Positions 1 through 8,635 are shown, counted from the first letter of the stretch. The stretch: DNA of 64,000 bases from JAENVT01 sp963773085 (GCA_963773085.1 CAVYZS010000011.1:457465-521464), one strand, 5' to 3'. Notes: generated from the letters alone by a model not told the origin. Program-made: numbers and translations.

Positions 1-794
1 GTCTTGGTCAACGTCCAGTCGAGCAGGACCACCGGCCGCAGGTCCGGGGTGTCCCCGAACATCATGTTGTCGAGGCGGAGATCACCGTGGATGACCGTCT
101 GCACCAGGTGCCCGACCATGCGGTGCAGTTCGGGCACAGCGGCGATGAAGCGCTCCTTCACTGCGCGGATCTCGTCGGGCATCGCCTCGGGGAACATCTC
201 CACGCAGGGATCCCAGCCGACGGCACAGCCCCCGGCGATCCCGGCGATCTGCGGGGCGTCGTCGACCTTGGTCACGCCCTCGAGCAACGGATGGTCGATC
301 CGGTTCCAGTACCTGGCGTGCAGCGCGATCACCGCATCGAGGATCATCATCGCCTCGGCCGCGCTGCAACCCGCCACCTGGTCACCGGTCCGGTACGCGG
401 CGAGATCCTCCAGCAGCAGAAACGATGCACCTGTCTCCGGGTCGTAGCGCCCGCCGTAGCAGCGGGGCGCAGCGAGGCCCTCGATCTCGGAGCTGACGCG
501 GGTGTAGAAGTTGACTTCGCGCTCGTACAGCCGGTAGGTCATCCCGATCTCGCGGTTGCCCGGCACGGCGCTCGGGAACTTGGCGATCAGCGTCTGCGGT
601 GCCTCCGGCGCAGGCTCGTCGTAGCTGAGGGCGACACGTACGAGGATACCCAGCATGCCGATGCCCTCGCCGACGGGCGACGTCGAGAAGCGCGTCACCT
701 TGGCCCCGTGCAGGACACCGGCAGCGTCGAGCGTCGCGGTGAGCCACTGCGTCGTCAGCTCCTTGGGATGCGTCGGATAGTCGTTCGTTGCCAT
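1..794 (-). CDS. Phosphotransferase, aminoglycoside/ecdysteroid-kinase-like (partial)
   Basis: The reading frame starts at ATG 794-792 and runs off the left edge of the window, so only the N-terminal ~264 residues are seen. An SD-like GGGAGG sits about 7 nt upstream of the start. Near the visible end is the Brenner-type catalytic motif HGDLRLDNMMF followed by VLLDW, which is characteristic of the APH/choline-kinase fold. Upstream are a FLLLEDL segment typical of the hinge and a lysine in TLIAKFPS, the usual ATP lysine strand. The family transfers phosphate from ATP to small hydroxylated molecules; the substrate cannot be read here. It lies 90 bp downstream of the membrane protein at 885-1673, same strand, so cotranscription with the baseplate genes is possible but not shown. 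Confidence 0.85.
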   Translation of the reverse strand, partial: MATNDYPTHPKELTTQWLTATLDAAGVLHGAKVTRFSTSPVGEGIGMLGILVRVALSYDEPAPEAPQTLIAKFPSAVPGNREIGMTYRLYEREVNFYTRVSSEIEGLAAPRCYGGRYDPETGASFLLLEDLAAYRTGDQVAGCSAAEAMMILDAVIALHARYWNRIDHPLLEGVTKVDDAPQIAGIAGGCAVGWDPCVEMFPEAMPDEIRAVKERFIAAVPELHRMVGHLVQTVIHGDLRLDNMMFGDTPDLRPVVLLDWTLTK

Positions 795-884
795 GGTCTA
801 CCTCCCCGTGCTACTCCACCCGGCAAGCACCCGGTCGCAGTTTGCCAGAACCGTTGCAGGTCCGGGTCAAACTGCGTCGGTCCG

Positions 885-1673
885 TCAGCGTTTCGAACGG
901 CCGACGACACGTCGGGCGACATCGGTGCGCAGGCGAGTGGGATCGCTCTGCTTCTGCACCGAGGCGAGCAGCCGCTCGATCTCGCGGGTCGTGCGCGTTG
1001 CCCTGCGGCGGCCGCGTGCTGCAACGACGGCCCCGGCTGCGACCGCGATCGGCGCCGCCACGAGTATCAACGGCGAAGCGACGATGGTGAGCGCGACAAT
1101 GACTGTTGCGGTACCACCGACGGCGACAGCCGACCCGGCGCTTCCCCACACACGACGATCGATCACCCGATCGACCATCACCCGCACCGCGCAGGTGCCC
1201 ATCCTCGTGTCGCGCACAGTGACCGTGATGCGTTGGACGTCGCCCAGGCCGCCCTCACCGGTTGCAGATCGGATGGTTCTGATCGCGACACCGACGAGAT
1301 CCGCGCGCCTGCTCCATTCGCCATCGCAGTCGCGCATGAAGTCACGACGAAGGTGATGTCCCTCGACCAACCACACATCGAAACGAGCCAGTACTTCCAT
1401 CGGCGTGCCCGCGATCTCGTCGTCGACCACCACCATCCACGGACCAAGCAGTCGATCACCCAGGTGGGCGGGTGGGAGCGGTCCGAGGCGGTCGATCGCG
1501 ATCGACCGCCGGACGGCCTCGATCGACATTCCGACCTCCTCGACTGCAGCGATCAACGCTGCCTCGCCAACCCCTGAATCTCGATCGTCGTCATCGTCGT
1601 GGATGTCCAAGGCATCGGCGCGACGGAGAATCCGCGCTACAGCGTCTCGGTCGAGCCGCACCTCATCCGTCAT
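885..1673 (-). CDS. Membrane-associated protein, unknown function
   Basis: A 262-residue protein from ATG 1673. The N-terminal ~60 residues (LDRDAVARILRRADALD then GEAALIAAVEEVGMSIEAVRR) resemble a small helical domain found at the start of many bacterial membrane proteins, in which an EIL-RAA helix precedes an AAEVGI-x-x-AV helix. A soluble middle segment follows. Around residues 190-225 are two hydrophobic stretches (VAVGGTATVIVALTIVA and PLILVAAPIAVAAGAVVAA) that would form a hairpin in the membrane, then a basic C-terminus. It begins 49 bp after the gpI-like gene on the same strand and may be its last operon partner. No enzymatic motif is visible, so any link to the baseplate proteins rests on position only. 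Confidence 0.7.
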   Translation of the reverse strand: MTDEVRLDRDAVARILRRADALDIHDDDDDRDSGVGEAALIAAVEEVGMSIEAVRRSIAIDRLGPLPPAHLGDRLLGPWMVVVDDEIAGTPMEVLARFDVWLVEGHHLRRDFMRDCDGEWSRRADLVGVAIRTIRSATGEGGLGDVQRITVTVRDTRMGTCAVRVMVDRVIDRRVWGSAGSAVAVGGTATVIVALTIVASPLILVAAPIAVAAGAVVAARGRRRATRTTREIERLLASVQKQSDPTRLRTDVARRVVGRSKR

Positions 1674-1722
1674 CCTCGCCAGCCTACGACCACACTGGCG
1701 GCTCGGCCGCAGCATCGGATGC

Positions 1723-2622
1723 CTAGACGGCCGCCGCCCAGAACAGCGGGAAGTCGCACGCCTGGCAGAAGTCGTCTGCTGTCGCTCGGGTCGTGTGGAG
1801 CGCGGCGGCGTTGCCGCACCTCGGACAGGTGACCTCGGTCGACGCTGGCTCGCTCGGATCAGCCTGCTGCGTGCGGCCATCGACGGGATGGTCGTCACGG
1901 CTCGGGCGAGGTTGATCGGATGCCCAGAAGAGCGGGAAGTCGCATGTGGGGCAGAACTCGTCGGCCGCCATACGAATCGTCTCGAGCTCGGCGACTTGGC
2001 CGCATATCGGGCAGGTGATGGTGGCGGACACCTCCGAGTCGCCCGGTGCCTCCGGCCAGAGTTGCGTGTCACCTGCCCAGAGCTCGAACGTCACCGTGAC
2101 CGGTAGTTCGCGGCGAACGAGCTCGAGCAGATGGTCGGCGTCGGTCCAGCCCGTCGAGCCCACCCGGATCTGGACGTGCGGCGTGCCTGCCCGTCCCTCG
2201 CCATCGAGGTAGACACCGCCAGAATCGGTGACTTCGGCCGGCTCGCCGGAGATCAGCTCCAACATGCCCTGCAAACCGAGTCGCGTGCCCCGCCAACGCG
2301 ACAGTCTGCTCATTTCCAGCACGATCCCGCGCTGCAGTCGCTCGGGGAGCTCGGCGTCGATCAGGTCGAGTCCGATCCACTGGCCCATCGCCCGGACCAT
2401 GCGAGGTGGCGCGACCGTGGGATCGAAGACGTGCTCGAGTTGATCGGCGTGCTGCAGGTACGTCGTGGTGATCTCCTGGAGCATCGACGCGAATCTCCGG
2501 AAGAGGTCGTCATCGAGCATCCAGGAAGGCAACAGCGCGAGCATCCAGTCGTCGGGGCGTCGGTACCGTCGCGATTGCGACCGACTGCGGGTCACGGCAG
2601 TACCGGCGGGAGTTGGACTCAT
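1723..2622 (-). CDS. gpI-like tail/baseplate protein with two C-terminal zinc ribbons
   Basis: A 299-residue protein. Residues ~25-185 match the TIGR02242-type phage tail domain (P2 gpI / Afp12-like): LPSWMLDDDLFRRFASMLQEI, then a VFDP-x-x-APPRM-x-x-MGQWIGLDLID segment, then SRWRGTRLGLQGMLELISG. In contractile particles this protein sits in the baseplate wedge next to gpJ. The C-terminal ~95 residues are unusual: two copies of a zinc ribbon, each CPxCG, about 17 residues, then C-x-x-CDFPLFWA. Family members normally stop after the tail domain. The ATG overlaps the gpJ stop as ATGA (2622-2619), indicating translational coupling. The ribbons may bind metal or a protein partner; that is inference. 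Confidence 0.88.
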   Translation of the reverse strand: MSPTPAGTAVTRSRSQSRRYRRPDDWMLALLPSWMLDDDLFRRFASMLQEITTTYLQHADQLEHVFDPTVAPPRMVRAMGQWIGLDLIDAELPERLQRGIVLEMSRLSRWRGTRLGLQGMLELISGEPAEVTDSGGVYLDGEGRAGTPHVQIRVGSTGWTDADHLLELVRRELPVTVTFELWAGDTQLWPEAPGDSEVSATITCPICGQVAELETIRMAADEFCPTCDFPLFWASDQPRPSRDDHPVDGRTQQADPSEPASTEVTCPRCGNAAALHTTRATADDFCQACDFPLFWAAAV

Positions 2623-4549
2623 CGCGCCACGACCTGCGGAACGAACGACAAGAAGAGCGAGTCAGGGGCGAGCTCGATCGAGTTCTTGGCGAACCCCACC
2701 CGCTCGAATGCACGGAGATCCACTTCGAAGAGCGCGACATCGTCCACTCGTTCGACACCCTCGATGCTCTCCAGCAGGCGGAAGATCGCATGGTCGCGGA
2801 GGGCTTCGTCGAACGGCCATCCGGAGCCGTCTCGACCGCCGACCACCGGGTCGAGATACCGGCTGATGGCCTCGGCGGCGCGCTGTCGAATGAGTTGAGG
2901 TGGATGCCCCGGTCGTGCCGTCAGCAACGCCGCCACGGAGACACCCTGGTAGAAGGGAGTGCCGATCTCGATCGTGGCGCCGAGTATGCGACGGGTTTCG
3001 ATGACATCGCGCAGCCGGTTCGCCGTGAATTCAGGCAGTGCGAAATCATCGAGACCGACGGCGCCCGGCGCGCCGAGGATGTGGGGCACGACGAGCAGCC
3101 GAGCCGGCTGTCCGCTCACGATCGGCGGCAGACAACGCACACGGGCAATCGACGGGTCGGCTTCCAGCGCGAGGCGCTCATAGTCGTCGCCAGTGACCGC
3201 CTGGTGGCCGCTGCGCAATGTCATGGGCCCGCGCTGCTTGGCGTTCTCAACGGTTTCGGCGTCGACTCCGCCGACGGCCCGCTGCACGTTCATCACCCGA
3301 TCGACACCTGCGATCGGAGTGCTGATCACACTCAGGGTCTGGGCACCGACGTTGCCTGCCGATCCGCCACCGTGGCGATATTCGGTGGCCGTCACGGTGG
3401 CGCCGGTCGGCGGAATGGCACCGTGCTGTCGCACCGTCCCATCGGCGTATCGGATGCTCGGGCCGAACCGCACCTCTCCGCTCGCGTCGTCCCACGTGAA
3501 GTGCAGATCATGTGCACCGGAATCCATGAAACCCGCTACCTCCTGCCAGTCGAGCGTCGAGTAATCCGCGAACGTGCGAATGGTCTCACCCGGATCTCGT
3601 CGAAGGACCGGGCAGGTACGTGTCGTGTAGCGCTGACCGGCACGGCCGTCGCTGATCCCCAGCACCTCGCCGAGCATGGACTGCGAGTGCTCCGCACCCA
3701 CCGTGCCGCCGATGGTGCACACGGCGAGCGACGTGATCCGCGGTGATGAGGCATAGGTGGGCTGATCAGGCCGCGGTGACAGCAGCCGCGCCCTGAGCCA
3801 GTACGCCCGGGTGTCGCGCAAGGTGAGTGGATCGTTGGCAGCGGGGATGAGGAGCGTGATTGCGCCTGCGCGTGCGAAACCACCAGTCTCGTCGTGGAGA
3901 ACCATCGCGCTGATCCACGTCCCCTCGACCGACACCTCCCACTGCACCGGGGGATCGCTCGGGTCGACACCGAGGCTCACGAGCGAGACTCCGAGGTCGA
4001 GTTGGATGACACTCCCGGCCAGCGATCCCCCGAAGCCGAGGTAGAAGGCGTTGCCGGGCACGGCAGGGTCCATGAAGCAGGAGGCACCGCTGTGCGGGTC
4101 GTGTAACGGCGCCCAGGCGTCGGTGAAGTTGTCATTGGTGCCGCCGGTGAGCGAGGCGATGAGCGTTGGTTGGCGAACGACGAGGTCGTCCGTGGTCGCG
4201 AACACGACCGGCTCGCGGCCCGAGGTGGTGACCTTGGTGCCTCGGGGGACGAGGATCTCGTCGGTGACGTCAGGGGCCAGGAGGAACGTGAGGTCGGCGC
4301 GGGCTGCCCGGGGCGGAAACGGCTGTACACCCATGAGGTCGAGCATGCGGGTGTAGAAGGCATCGGGAACCTGGTTGAGTCGGAACGACAACGACTCGAC
4401 CAGCCAGGCGAACAGTTCGACGAGGGCCACGCCGGGATCGCTCGGCTCGAGGTTCGTCCACTCCGGGCAGTACACGGCGATCAGACGTTTCGCTTCGTCG
4501 ACGATGTCTTGGAATCGCGATCGTCGAGGTTCGGTATCGGCAGGCTCAT
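2619..4549 (-). CDS. gpJ-like putative baseplate assembly protein (one apparent frameshift)
   Basis: Similar to the TIGR02243 'putative baseplate assembly protein' family (P2 gpJ / Afp11-like), which forms the wedge of phage tails and extracellular contractile injection systems. Visible features are NLEPSDPGVALVELFAWLVE, the LMGVQPFPPRAARADLTF segment, and the C-terminal VGFAKNSIELAPDSLFLS. The open frame from GTG 4475 is 618 aa. The natural start is ATG 4549, which overlaps the gp25 stop as ATGA, but a single missing base near 4518 (CGATCG|CGATTCC) breaks the frame: upstream reads MSLPIPNLDDR, downstream RFQDIVDEAKRLI. The total of 1931 nt is one short of 644 codons, so one deletion explains everything. 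Probably a sequencing indel, but it could be real. Confidence 0.88.
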
Positions 4550-5097
4550 GGAGTAGGTCTCACTCTCGTCAGGAGGATCCGGTCGAACGACGGGTCGTGC
4601 TGCTCGACATCCGGCCGCCCATGATGCACGACCATGATCGGTTCTGTGGTCTGCAAGAACCGGAAGCAGACGGTGGCGCGCTCTGTGGTCGCCCGCTCCA
4701 CGAACTCGATGTCGACGTCGAAACCGGAAGCGGTGACGCGCACGGCCGTGGCCCTCGAGATCACTGACGCCGCGTCGAGGTCGCCATTCAGAGGGACCTC
4801 GACGACGGTCACGTTCAAGAGGTCGATTCGCGACTCCCAGCTGGTCACTGCCTCGCGCACGCTGTCGGTCAGCCGGGTGATCGCGGTTGCATCGATGGGT
4901 CCGCTCAGCTGGGTCCAGGCGCGACAGCCGAAGTCGGGTCTCATCAGCCGCTCCCCTGGAGCCGTCGCCAGGATCGCCCGGATCGAGCGAACGATGTCTG
5001 CGACGCCGACGTCCAAATCGAGCGAGCCGCCTTCATCGATACGCATCGGCCAGGCGAGCCCGCGGCTCACCCGACCGGCGACGCCGGGCTCATTCAT
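4546..5097 (-). CDS. GPW/gp25-family baseplate protein
   Basis: A 183-residue protein from ATG 5097; an in-frame TTG at 5109 is possible but lies further inside the upstream gene. Residues ~15-125 show the gp25/GPW signature: LDVGVADIVRSIRAILATAPGER, MRPDFGC, and TSWESRIDLLNVTV. In T4, P2 and eCIS particles gp25 links the central hub to the wedge and nucleates sheath assembly. The C-terminal third (CFRFLQTTEPIMVVHH and onward) is longer than in minimal gp25 proteins. The start overlaps the TIR-LysM stop by 8 nt and the stop overlaps the gpJ ATG, so three genes are chained. Confidence 0.9.
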   Translation of the reverse strand: MNEPGVAGRVSRGLAWPMRIDEGGSLDLDVGVADIVRSIRAILATAPGERLMRPDFGCRAWTQLSGPIDATAITRLTDSVREAVTSWESRIDLLNVTVVEVPLNGDLDAASVISRATAVRVTASGFDVDIEFVERATTERATVCFRFLQTTEPIMVVHHGRPDVEQHDPSFDRILLTRVRPTP

Positions 5098-5761
5098 CGT
5101 CGACTGCAACGTGCGGAATGATGATCAGTTGCCCAGGCCAGACGGCCAGCGGGTCGATCAGCTCGTTGGCCACGGCGACCCGCCGCCAATCGGCTGGGTC
5201 GCCGAGGTAGCGGCCGGAGATCCGTTCGAGGGTGTCTCCGGATTCGACGCGGTGTGTGCGGTGGCCCGACGCGCCCTTGAGGTCGACATCGCCCGTGTCG
5301 TGGCCGGCCCCGATCAGCGAGAGCCGGTCGAGAACGAGTTCGGCGGCCTCGCGAGCGGTGCGCTGCCGGATGTCGGGGATGATGGTGTTGAATGGAAGGC
5401 TCTCGACGTCACCATCGCCGACGCGCACCGGCAGCACACCGAGCTTGTCGGCCTCCGCGCCGGACGCCTGAGCCTTCATCAGCCGCGATCGGATGGCAGC
5501 GTGTTCGGCTCTGGTCCACGCCTTTTCGCCGTACCGCTGCGAGACGCACACGACGGTGACTGTGGCCTTGTCGTACACCTCCTGAAGCTTCAGGTCGGCG
5601 TCGCCGCCGGCCAAATAGTGCTCCCACCACTCGGCGAAGAAGACGCGCTCCTCGCCCACACGTTGGGCAACTTCCTGGGCGACTCCCCGCACCAGATCAC
5701 GCTGTTCACCTGCGTAGGAAAAGGCGACGAGGAACCGGTCCGGAGGCTGGAGAGCTACCAC
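5090..5761 (-). CDS. TIR domain-LysM fusion protein at the head of a baseplate gene cluster
   Basis: A 223-residue protein from GTG 5761 with no strong SD. Residues ~8-140 form a TIR-like domain: the opening strand FLVAFSYA (box 1, residues 10-17), a helix, VFFAEWWEHYLAGG, the strand TVTVVCVS, then EKAW-TRAEHAAI, in which W82 and E86 fit the position of the catalytic Glu of NAD-cleaving TIR enzymes. Residues ~168-218 are a LysM: HRVESGDTLERISGRYLG, DPADWRRVAVAN, WPGQLIIIP. LysM proteins of this size sit at this position in phage and eCIS loci as hub/spike adaptors. Here the adaptor carries a TIR. The gene overlaps gp25 downstream and faces a divergent gene 75 bp upstream. A role as enzyme or effector tethered to the particle is inference. 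Confidence 0.85.
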   Translation of the reverse strand: MVALQPPDRFLVAFSYAGEQRDLVRGVAQEVAQRVGEERVFFAEWWEHYLAGGDADLKLQEVYDKATVTVVCVSQRYGEKAWTRAEHAAIRSRLMKAQASGAEADKLGVLPVRVGDGDVESLPFNTIIPDIRQRTAREAAELVLDRLSLIGAGHDTGDVDLKGASGHRTHRVESGDTLERISGRYLGDPADWRRVAVANELIDPLAVWPGQLIIIPHVAVDDE

Positions 5762-5835
5762 CGGAGCGAGGTTAGTTCGTGGTATCGAAGCAGCACGCCG
5801 GACCGGGCCCAGGAGACTCGAGAGCGCGGACGACT

Positions 5836-6756
5836 ATGGTGGCGGCGATGGCCGACAGTCCGCGAACCGAGGCCCTCAAGCGCAAGGCGGTCGATCGGTA
5901 CGCCCACCTCGAGCAGTCGCGCAAGATGGGTCCGCTCGTCGCGATCGGGAAGCGGTTCCTCGAGATCGAAGGCGGGGTCTTCGGGGGGCTTCTGGCGATC
6001 GAGTTCTTCACCACGGTCCTGCCCTTGGTCATCATCGGGTACAGCTACTTCTCCGGGTTTGCCAACAATGCGAGCGTCGGCGTGGTCATTGGTCGCCAGC
6101 TCGGCCTCGACAGCGACTCGACCGAGTTCGTGCGATCGGCGTTCGGATCGTCGTCCAGTCTGAGATCGACCTGGTCGATCGTCGGTGTGCTCGGATTCCT
6201 GGTCTGGGGCATCCCGATGGCCTTGACGATCGCGTCGATGTTCGCCAAGGCATGGCGGCGCGAACAGTTCACCATGGGGGCACGGCTGTGGCGAGGCATC
6301 GTGTGGTTCCTTCTCTATCTCCTGGTGCTGGTCATCCGCGAACGCATCTTCAACGTCGGCCACGTCGGCAGGCCCACTCGAATGGCGCTGTTCTCCTTGT
6401 CGCTGATCCCGACGTGGGCGTTCTGGTCGCTCAGCCCAGTCATCCTCGTACGCGATGGCGGACGCGGCCGGAGGTTCCTGCTGTTGGCCGGCCTCGCGGG
6501 CGTGATCATCGACGGCCTCATCATGGGAATTGCGATCCGCATCGTGTTTCCGATCCTGCTCGACGGATGGGAGCAGTTCGGCCCGATCGGTGTCTCGATG
6601 ACGTTGATGACCTGGGCCGGCGTGATCGGTGTCGCCTGGGTCTTTTGTGCCTGCGCTGGAGCGATCGTTTGGGAGCGAAACGCTCCATCGACGACGGTGA
6701 TCGAGGCCCAGACCGCAGTTCCCGACGTGCCCGAGGTCCAACCCGAGCCCGCCTGA
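5836..6756 (+). CDS. YihY/BrkB-like inner membrane protein
   Basis: About 306 residues from ATG 5836; ATG 5848 (MADSPRTEALKRKA) is an equally good start and no SD is visible. A basic amphipathic N-terminus precedes about six hydrophobic segments: GGVFGGLLAIEFFTTVLPLV, WSIVGVLGFLVWGIPMALTI, LWRGIVWFLLYLLVLVI, MALFSLSLIPTWAFWSL, FLLLAGLAGVIIDGLIMGIA and MTLMTWAGVIGVAWVFCACA. The order, an early G-x-x-LAIEFFTTVLPL and central basic loops, fits the YihY family of uncertain function. The C-terminal tail is acidic and proline-rich. It is divergent from the TIR-LysM gene with about 75 bp between, so the two could share a control region. Confidence 0.65.
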   Translation: MVAAMADSPRTEALKRKAVDRYAHLEQSRKMGPLVAIGKRFLEIEGGVFGGLLAIEFFTTVLPLVIIGYSYFSGFANNASVGVVIGRQLGLDSDSTEFVRSAFGSSSSLRSTWSIVGVLGFLVWGIPMALTIASMFAKAWRREQFTMGARLWRGIVWFLLYLLVLVIRERIFNVGHVGRPTRMALFSLSLIPTWAFWSLSPVILVRDGGRGRRFLLLAGLAGVIIDGLIMGIAIRIVFPILLDGWEQFGPIGVSMTLMTWAGVIGVAWVFCACAGAIVWERNAPSTTVIEAQTAVPDVPEVQPEPA

Positions 6757-6763
6757 CGCCGGG

Positions 6764-7669
6764 TCAGTCAGCCAGGTCAGTCAGCCGGGTCAGTCGAGGT
6801 GTGCTGGGCGGGCGGAAGGCGCCTCGACTGCGGGTTGGCAGCGGAGGTAGCGGGGCAGCCGTGCCGCGTTGTGGGGGAGCGAAACCGCGGGCTCGGGGGA
6901 CGTACCGCCGCTCGTAGTCGTGGCGGACTGCTTTCTTCGGTTTGGCGTGCATCCATCCGGCAATCCAGCTCGTCCACAGCACTTTGAAGTAGGTCGGTGG
7001 GCGATACGTGGCACGACGAGCCATCAAGGTGGTGGCGACGACGACTCCCAGGAAGACCAGCATCATCGCCGGGTCTTCGATGACCTTGCTCGGTTCGACG
7101 GTGCGGACGTACGGCACCATCGCCGCGGCGGTGGCGATCGATACGCCGGCCGCGACCACCGTTCGCCCTGTTGGGAGCGTTGGCCGCACGCCCATCGTGC
7201 CGTCGGCAATTGCGAACAGCAGGACGATCTCCATGACGAGGTAGAACGCCGATGGATTCACCCTTCCCGTCAGGATGAAGATCACGTTCATCAGGCAGGC
7301 CCACCGCAGAGCGAGCCGCAGATGTTTCCCGAGCCCGATGGCCAGTCCGCATGCGATCTGGGTGACGGCCACAACGATCGCTACAACGGTGGCGCCAGGA
7401 GTGATGAGGTGCTCCATGACCGGGCGGAAGAACGGAAGCGCCTCCTCGTGCTGTGTGACGAGGAACTTGCGGAGCTGAACGCCGTTCCACCACCGTGGTT
7501 CGATGAGCTTCTCGGCCCCGGCTCGCAGCCAGCCGGCGGCCAGGAAGAGGCGCAGCGGGAGCAGTACCACGACGGCGAGTTGGCCGTGAGGGCGGGGAAG
7601 CTCCTGGTTGTGGATGTCCCGGTCGTTGGTGTGCCGGTCGTGGATCTGACGGTCGACGACATCGATCAT
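6764..7669 (-). CDS. DoxX-like integral membrane protein
   Basis: A 301-residue protein from ATG 7669, preceded by AAGGAG at about 7 nt. The first ~25 residues are polar and His/Asp/Arg-rich with a repetitive look (DRQIHDRHTNDRDIHNQE). Then come four main membrane segments: LPLRLFLAAGWLRAGAEKL, TPGATVVAIVVAVTQIACGLAI, WACLMNVIFILTGRVNPSAFY, and TVVAAGVSIATAAAMVP or MMLVFLGVVVATTLMA. The early R-x-x-LA-x-x-WL-x-x-G-x-EK pattern and the G-K-x-LR loop are typical of DoxX/TQO-like proteins. The C-terminal ~70 residues are basic and low complexity, and the last codons lie in a GGTCAGTCAGCC repeat. The redox partner is unknown. Confidence 0.75.
   Translation of the reverse strand: MIDVVDRQIHDRHTNDRDIHNQELPRPHGQLAVVVLLPLRLFLAAGWLRAGAEKLIEPRWWNGVQLRKFLVTQHEEALPFFRPVMEHLITPGATVVAIVVAVTQIACGLAIGLGKHLRLALRWACLMNVIFILTGRVNPSAFYLVMEIVLLFAIADGTMGVRPTLPTGRTVVAAGVSIATAAAMVPYVRTVEPSKVIEDPAMMLVFLGVVVATTLMARRATYRPPTYFKVLWTSWIAGWMHAKPKKAVRHDYERRYVPRARGFAPPQRGTAAPLPPLPTRSRGAFRPPSTPRLTRLTDLAD
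6765..6797. repeat. Short tandem repeat, ~12-bp unit GGTCAGTCAGCC
   Basis: Nearly three copies of a 12-bp unit lie across the 3' end of the DoxX-like gene and its junction with the convergent YihY-like gene. They encode the last residues RLTRLTDLAD. Probably slippage at the gene end. Confidence 0.6.
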
Positions 7670-7722
7670 GCAGTGCTCCTTCGCTTGTCTTGCCTCCGGT
7701 GTATGACAGACAGATGACAAAT

Positions 7723-7741
7723 ATTACGAATACATTACGAA
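7723..7741 (-). promoter_or_regulatory. Direct repeat ATTACGAA x2 upstream of the DoxX-like gene
   Basis: Two identical 8-mers ATTACGAA separated by TAC give an 11-bp period. On the minus strand they read TTCGTAAT-GTA-TTCGTAAT. They lie 54-72 nt before ATG 7669 in an AT-rich patch of otherwise GC-rich DNA, next to a possible -10 (TAATAT). Same-face spacing suggests a dimeric regulator site; the regulator is unknown. Confidence 0.45.
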
Positions 7742-7826
7742 GAGGACGTCTGAGCGCCCGGAAAGGTTTCGATCGGGCACGAGACAAGGGTCACGGGGTC
7801 CTCGAGACGGGATGGTACGTTCGCGC

Positions 7827-8633
7827 ATGGTGCAGGATCTGATCGCTGACTATGTCGGGGATGGGTTCGCGTTTCGCCCGGGCATGCTGTCGAGCACCGA
7901 GGCCGGCGTGCTTGTCCACGAAACAGAGCGGTTGCTGCTCGGCGAGCACCGCGCCGACCAATTCGTGCTCGAAAAGGACGGATCCACGGTTCGCACGATC
8001 GTCAATCCGCACCTGTACAGCGAGGTCTTCAATCGACTCGTCTCCCATCCGACGTTGCTGACCGCGGCACAGGAACTGCTCGACGACGAGGTCTACGTGT
8101 TCCAACTCGGCGTGAACAACAAGGCCAGCTTCAGCGGTGACGTGTGGTTCTGGCATCAGGACTATCCCGGGTATCACCACGACGACCACATCCCGAGCCC
8201 GCGAATGGTCAACACACTCATCTTCCTCGATGAGGTCAACTCGCTGAACGGGCCGCTGATGCTCGTGCCCGGCTCGCATCACCACGTTGCGCAGACGCCA
8301 GAGGTCTCCGACAAGGGCACGTCGTATTCCTTCCGCTACGCCGATGTCGAGACAGTCACGGAGCTGGTCAGCAAGGCGGGCATCGTTGCGCCGAACGGGC
8401 CTGCGGGCTCGGTCGTGTTCATGAATGTCAACACGTTGCACGGCTCGACGGCCAACCTGTCGCCGTGGCCGCGGCGGCTCATCACGATGACATACAACGC
8501 CATGTCGAACAAGGCGACCAGCCCGAGCACCCGGGCAAAGCACATCGTCTACGACGACCGCGACCTCGTCGCCTTGGTTCCGATGCACGCGACGTGCTTG
8601 GAGGAACTCGCCGAAGCGGTGCACTCGAAGTGA
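7827..8633 (+). CDS. Phytanoyl-CoA dioxygenase family, ectoine-hydroxylase-like
   Basis: About 268 residues from ATG 7827; ATG 7812 is in frame and possible. This is an Fe(II)/2-oxoglutarate dioxygenase. The iron-binding HxD is in VWFWHQDYPGYHHDD, the conserved core continues with NTLIFLDEVNSLNGPLMLVPGSHHH, the second His is in VNTLHGSTANLSPWPRR, and that Arg would bind 2-oxoglutarate. These stretches follow ectoine hydroxylase (EctD) closely (WHSDFE, NGPLMLMPGSH, HGS-N-TPFPR), so a free small amino-acid-like substrate is more likely than a fatty acyl-CoA. No ectABC genes are nearby. The next gene, an alanine-racemase-like PLP protein, starts 2 bp after its stop, indicating an operon that may modify an amino acid. 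Confidence 0.8.
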   Translation: MVQDLIADYVGDGFAFRPGMLSSTEAGVLVHETERLLLGEHRADQFVLEKDGSTVRTIVNPHLYSEVFNRLVSHPTLLTAAQELLDDEVYVFQLGVNNKASFSGDVWFWHQDYPGYHHDDHIPSPRMVNTLIFLDEVNSLNGPLMLVPGSHHHVAQTPEVSDKGTSYSFRYADVETVTELVSKAGIVAPNGPAGSVVFMNVNTLHGSTANLSPWPRRLITMTYNAMSNKATSPSTRAKHIVYDDRDLVALVPMHATCLEELAEAVHSK

Positions 8634-8635
8634 CC

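Noticed and set aside
1723..5761. Interpretation as a prophage
   Set aside because: No capsid, terminase, portal, lysis or tube/sheath genes; chromosomal genes flank both sides.
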